Source: Emticicia agri (GTDB taxonomy: Bacteria; Bacteroidota; Bacteroidia; Cytophagales; Spirosomataceae). Taken from it: a stretch of 36,368 bases of DNA. The stretch is from NCBI GenBank assembly GCA_945860265.1, contig CAMAQF010000040.1, positions 1-36,368 on the forward strand, given 5' to 3'. The translations under genes and the position numbers were made by a program. Shown here in pieces: positions 33,074 through 36,368 of the stretch (position 1 is the first letter of the stretch; every line of letters starts with the position of its first letter). The notes beneath the pieces were generated by a model. It was not told where the DNA came from. It was given only the letters and a program-made list of their open reading frames with translations, and ran no database searches.

Positions 33074-35221
33074 ATGACAAAAAATAATAGCCGAAGAGAT
33101 TTTTTAAAATCAACTGCATTAGGTGCTGGGGGTTTAATATTGGGTTTCAACTGGTTTGGACAAGAGGCTTCGGCAGCCGCAATAGTAGAAGGCATAACTA
33201 GCGAAGCAGGGAATACTGCCTTTAATGCCTTTTTATCTATCCAAACCAATGGAATCGTAACGATTTTTTCACCAAATCCTGAAATTGGACAAGGTATCAA
33301 AACTGCTTTCCCAATAATCGTGGCTGAGGAATTAGATGTTGATTGGGCAAATGTAAAAGTCCTACAGGCTCCGCTCGACACAAAGAAATTTGAACGCCAA
33401 GTAGCTGGTGGTAGTGGTTCGATTCCTCATTCGTGGCAACGCTTACGCAAAGCGGGTGCAACAGCTCGCCAAATGTTGGTAGTAGCTGCCGCCAAACAGT
33501 GGGGAGTTTCTGCAAGTGAATGTTCGACCGAAAAAAGCTTCGTTATTCATACAGCAACAGGAAAAAAGTTGGGTTATGGCGAATTGGCGACGGAAGCAGC
33601 CAAACTTACTCCACCGACTGATGTAAAATTGAAAGATAAAAAAGATTTCAAACTCATTGGCTCGACCATAAAAGGGGTTGATAATGAAGCACTTTTAACT
33701 GGAAAACCACTTTTTGGACTAGATTTTTATCGCGAAGGAATGAAGTTTGCGATGATTCAGCGTCCACCAGCTTTTGGAATGAAGCTCAAATCATTCGATG
33801 CATTGGCAGCAAAGGCTTCAGCAAGTGGTATTGAGGTAGTTTCTTTTAAAGACAAAGTAGCTATCGTTGGAAAATCGACTTGGGAAGTGAAAAAAGCCCG
33901 TGATTTAGTCAAAATTGATTGGGAGAAGGCCGCTAACCTCGAAAGTAGTGACGACCATAATAGAATTTTCAAGGAATTATTGGATGGCAAAAACGAAGTT
34001 CGTCGCAAAGATGGCGATGTAGAAATGGCTTTTAAAGATGCCGCAAAAATCGTAGAAGCGGAATATCAATGTCCATTTTTGCCGCATAATCCTATGGAGC
34101 CGATGAACTTCTTCGCTCATGTGCGTGAAGATGGCGTTGAATTGGTTGGTCCGACACAGACACCACAAAATGCCCAAAATCAAACCGCAAAATTACTCAA
34201 TATTCCTGTTGAAAAAGTGACAGTAGAACTAACAAAAATGGGTGGAGGTTTTGGTCGTCGTTTAGGTACTGATTATGTGTTGGAGGCTGCCGAACTTTCG
34301 AGCATAATCAAAGCACCAGTAAAAGTTATGTGGACGCGTGAAGACGATATGGGTGGCGGAAGTTATCGTCCGGCAGTTCGTTATCGTTTTCGTGCGGCAC
34401 TTGACAAGCAAGGCAATATGATTGGTTATACACTCCGTGGAGCAGGTCTTAATGCAGGAAATTCGACTCGTCAGGATAATTTTCCAGCAGGAGCAGTTCC
34501 AAATTTATTGATTGACTCTGCCGAACATAAATCTCCGATTACAACTGGACCTTGGAGAGCTCCAATTACTAATTTCTTAGCTTTTGCTGAGCAATCTTTC
34601 ATTGATGAGGTAGCAACTGCGGCAGGTAAAGATGCAGTACAATTTAGACTTGAATTATTGGAAAAAGCCAAAACTGCCCCAGCAGGTGAAATAAAATATA
34701 ACATCGACCGTATGAAAGCTGTCATTGAATTGGCTGCTGAAAAATCAGGTTGGGGAAAGAAGAAAAAAGGCGTAAGTCTTGGCTTCAGTGTTTACTTCTC
34801 GCACGCATCTTATGTGGCACAAGTAGCAGAAGTGGTGATGAAAAAAGGAAAACCAGTTTTGCAGAAAATCTATGCAGCGGTTGATTGTGGTATAGTTGTA
34901 AACCAAAGCGGAGCAAGAAACCAAGTAACTGGTGGTATCGTCGATGGTATTGGACACGCCATGTATGGAAATTTGACTTTCAAAGATGGTACGCCAGACC
35001 AAAAGAATTTCAATGCTTTTAGATTAATAAAAATGAACGAAATTCCTGCGATAGAAGTAAGTTTTGTCAATAATGGCATCGACCCAACTGGTTTGGGCGA
35101 ACCAGCTTTACCTCCAACTGGAGGCTCGGTTGCAAATGCTATTTTTAAAGCAACTGGTAAGCGTTTACGCAATCAGCCTTTTATTGAGGAAGACCAAAAA
35201 TTGTTTGAAAGTGTTTCTTGA
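33074..35221 (+). CDS. Molybdopterin-binding subunit, isoquinoline 1-oxidoreductase beta type
   Basis: A 715-residue large subunit of the xanthine oxidase family. The N-terminus carries a Tat signal (NSRRDFLKSTALGAGGLI, R7/R8), so the enzyme is exported folded to the periplasm. Molybdopterin-binding features include GGGFGRR (about 389-395), GPWRAP and the GGIVDGIGHAMYGN segment. The family glutamate lies in GLGEPALPPTGG (about E675). The alcohol or aldehyde-type substrate is unknown. It forms a complex with the iron-sulphur subunit just upstream. A perfect terminator follows. The downstream cytochrome gene could be an electron acceptor, but it lies beyond the terminator. Confidence 0.95.
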   Translation: MTKNNSRRDFLKSTALGAGGLILGFNWFGQEASAAAIVEGITSEAGNTAFNAFLSIQTNGIVTIFSPNPEIGQGIKTAFPIIVAEELDVDWANVKVLQAPLDTKKFERQVAGGSGSIPHSWQRLRKAGATARQMLVVAAAKQWGVSASECSTEKSFVIHTATGKKLGYGELATEAAKLTPPTDVKLKDKKDFKLIGSTIKGVDNEALLTGKPLFGLDFYREGMKFAMIQRPPAFGMKLKSFDALAAKASASGIEVVSFKDKVAIVGKSTWEVKKARDLVKIDWEKAANLESSDDHNRIFKELLDGKNEVRRKDGDVEMAFKDAAKIVEAEYQCPFLPHNPMEPMNFFAHVREDGVELVGPTQTPQNAQNQTAKLLNIPVEKVTVELTKMGGGFGRRLGTDYVLEAAELSSIIKAPVKVMWTREDDMGGGSYRPAVRYRFRAALDKQGNMIGYTLRGAGLNAGNSTRQDNFPAGAVPNLLIDSAEHKSPITTGPWRAPITNFLAFAEQSFIDEVATAAGKDAVQFRLELLEKAKTAPAGEIKYNIDRMKAVIELAAEKSGWGKKKKGVSLGFSVYFSHASYVAQVAEVVMKKGKPVLQKIYAAVDCGIVVNQSGARNQVTGGIVDGIGHAMYGNLTFKDGTPDQKNFNAFRLIKMNEIPAIEVSFVNNGIDPTGLGEPALPPTGGSVANAIFKATGKRLRNQPFIEEDQKLFESVS

Positions 35222-35240
35222 TATTGAAGTATAATTTACC

Positions 35241-35280
35241 AAAAAGTCGAATCAGGTATGATACTGATTCGACTTTTTTT
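35241..35280 (+). terminator. Strong terminator after the molybdenum hydroxylase genes
   Basis: AAAAAGTCGAATCAG (35241-35255) pairs perfectly with CTGATTCGACTTTTT (35264-35278) around an 8-base loop and is followed by more Ts. It begins 20 bp after the stop, and the A-run on the other arm makes it potentially bidirectional. Confidence 0.92.
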
Positions 35281-35394
35281 GTTTATTTGACAAATATATT
35301 TTTTTCACCACAATAAAAAATTAAATAAAGCATCTAAACAAATACTATTAAAATTGATAGGTCTTTTGAAAACAAACACCATAAAACCTAAACT

Positions 35395-36368
35395 ATGAAT
35401 CTTAGAAAATTAGTCATTGGCTCAGTTATTTTCTTTTTATTTGTTGCATCAAAAACAATAACCAGTGCCGACTACCTAAATCTACCTTTCACGCCTTATG
35501 AGTATAATGTTTCATTACCTAATTTTTATGCTAATAATGTAGCTAATATTGATAATTCTCCCTCAACAAATCCGATAACTAACAATGGTGCTACTCTTGG
35601 GCGAGTGCTTTTTTATGATAAAAATCTGAGTATTAATCGAACGGTTTCATGTTCATCGTGCCATAGACAGAGCGAAGGTTTTAGTGATTCTCGCACCCTA
35701 AGTATTGGCTTTGCCGGTGGTACTACTGACCGTCACGGCATGACAGTTCTGAATGCTCGCTACTATCAGAGAAGTCGTTTCTTTTGGGACGAAAGAGCTG
35801 CCACGCTCGAAGAACAAGTACTTCAACCTCTACAAAACGTCGTAGAAATGGGTTTAACAGCCGCTCAGATTTCGGAAAGAGTAGCTGAGCAGCCATACTA
35901 TAATCAATTATTTATCAATGCTTTTGGTAATAATACTATTGATAATGACAGGATTTCAAAAGCTTTAGCTCAGTTTGTAAGAAGTATTGTAAGCTACCAA
36001 AGCAAATATGATATTGGTCGGGCAGCAGTCAATAACCCAAACCAAGCATTTTCAAATTTTACGAATCAAGAAAATCAAGGAAAGCAATTATTTTTTACGT
36101 CTATTCCTCAAGGTGGTGGAGGCTGTGTGGGTTGTCATGGCACAGAAGCGTTCGTAAGCACCAGACCTGAAAATAACGGCATTGATGCCACCTCTACCAC
36201 CGATTTGGGTGTTGGTGGAGCATCTTCTCCAATTCGACAGAATTTAATTGGAACTTTCAAAAATTCAAGCATCAGAAACATCGAACTTTCCGCACCTTAT
36301 ATGCACGACGGGCGATTTGCAACCCTTGAACAAGTAGTTGAGCATTATAATAGTGGCATTCAAGCTCA
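35395..36368 (+). CDS. Di-haem cytochrome c peroxidase / MauG-like protein, cut by window edge
   Basis: The frame from ATG 35395 is open for 324 codons to the window end. It has a signal peptide (MNLRKLVIGSVIFFLFVASK). The first haem site is CSSCH (C86, C89, H90) after NRTVS; the second is CVGCH (C244, C247, H248). Between them are LGRVLFYDKNLS, RYYQRSRFFWDERA and EEQVLQPLQN, typical of the CCP/MauG family. After the second haem, SIRNIELSAPYMHDGRFATLE carries the Met/His ligand region. It uses periplasmic hydrogen peroxide or acts as an electron acceptor. The C-terminus is outside the window. Confidence 0.93.
   Translation, partial: MNLRKLVIGSVIFFLFVASKTITSADYLNLPFTPYEYNVSLPNFYANNVANIDNSPSTNPITNNGATLGRVLFYDKNLSINRTVSCSSCHRQSEGFSDSRTLSIGFAGGTTDRHGMTVLNARYYQRSRFFWDERAATLEEQVLQPLQNVVEMGLTAAQISERVAEQPYYNQLFINAFGNNTIDNDRISKALAQFVRSIVSYQSKYDIGRAAVNNPNQAFSNFTNQENQGKQLFFTSIPQGGGGCVGCHGTEAFVSTRPENNGIDATSTTDLGVGGASSPIRQNLIGTFKNSSIRNIELSAPYMHDGRFATLEQVVEHYNSGIQA

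Noticed and set aside
1..36368. CRISPR arrays, tRNA or rRNA genes, transposases, integrases
   Set aside because: No regularly spaced repeats, no cloverleaf-like sequence with TTCGA-type arm, and no recombinase motif were found on reading the window.

Overview
The window is AT-rich DNA from a Bacteroidota bacterium, most likely of the order Cytophagales (an Emticicia/Runella/Flectobacillus-like relative is a guess). Supporting signs are a type IX secretion (T9SS) type B C-terminal sorting domain, a PorW/SprE-like T9SS lipoprotein, DUF4920 and DUF7948-type proteins, A-rich leaders without Shine-Dalgarno sequences, and TAnnTTTG-like -7 promoter boxes. No rRNA, tRNA, CRISPR array, transposase or integrase was seen.

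Left part (1-9.8 kb): a minus-strand membrane-anchored DUF3352-like gene runs off the left edge. It is divergent from mnmE (tRNA U34 modification GTPase). A complete six-gene ebo cluster follows: eboA (helical EboA protein), eboB (TatD-like metal hydrolase), eboC (UbiA-type prenyltransferase), eboD (dehydroquinate-synthase-like), eboE (xylose-isomerase-like TIM barrel) and eboF (alkaline-phosphatase superfamily). This cluster is known from Bacteroidota, cyanobacteria, some pseudomonads and eustigmatophyte plastids, and is linked to export or maturation of a secondary metabolite. A folded RNA-like element sits between eboD and eboE. A related copy lies at 21.35-21.47 kb, upstream of a metallo-beta-lactamase-fold gene. 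The two share a promoter-like box, a compensated closing helix, a conserved core and a U-tract, and they are the best candidate for something undescribed.

Middle part (9.8-15.4 kb): a minus-strand secreted double hydrolase (alpha/beta hydrolase plus SGNH hydrolase) is bracketed by eboF 3' ends. The true eboF ends at 9836, and a 20-codon eboF-tail relic lies at 11961-12023, followed by a terminator. This suggests an insertion or rearrangement at the operon end. An accessory islet follows: a PIN toxin-antitoxin pair, a HipA-like kinase/DUF3037 pair, a DUF3820 gene, a short-chain dehydrogenase, and two tiny overlapping membrane-protein genes.

Right part (15.7-36.4 kb): a secreted DUF4920 protein, a 1179-residue T9SS cargo protein, a sensor histidine kinase, an MBL hydrolase, a patatin phospholipase, a PorW/SprE lipoprotein, a 45-residue membrane protein overlapping a sodium:solute symporter, an OmpR-type regulator (possible partner of the kinase 6.4 kb away), a second PIN toxin-antitoxin pair, a penicillin acylase, a broken polyvalent-protein-kinase relic (A8 frameshift plus an in-frame stop), an IorA/IorB-type molybdenum hydroxylase, and a di-haem cytochrome c peroxidase running off the right edge.
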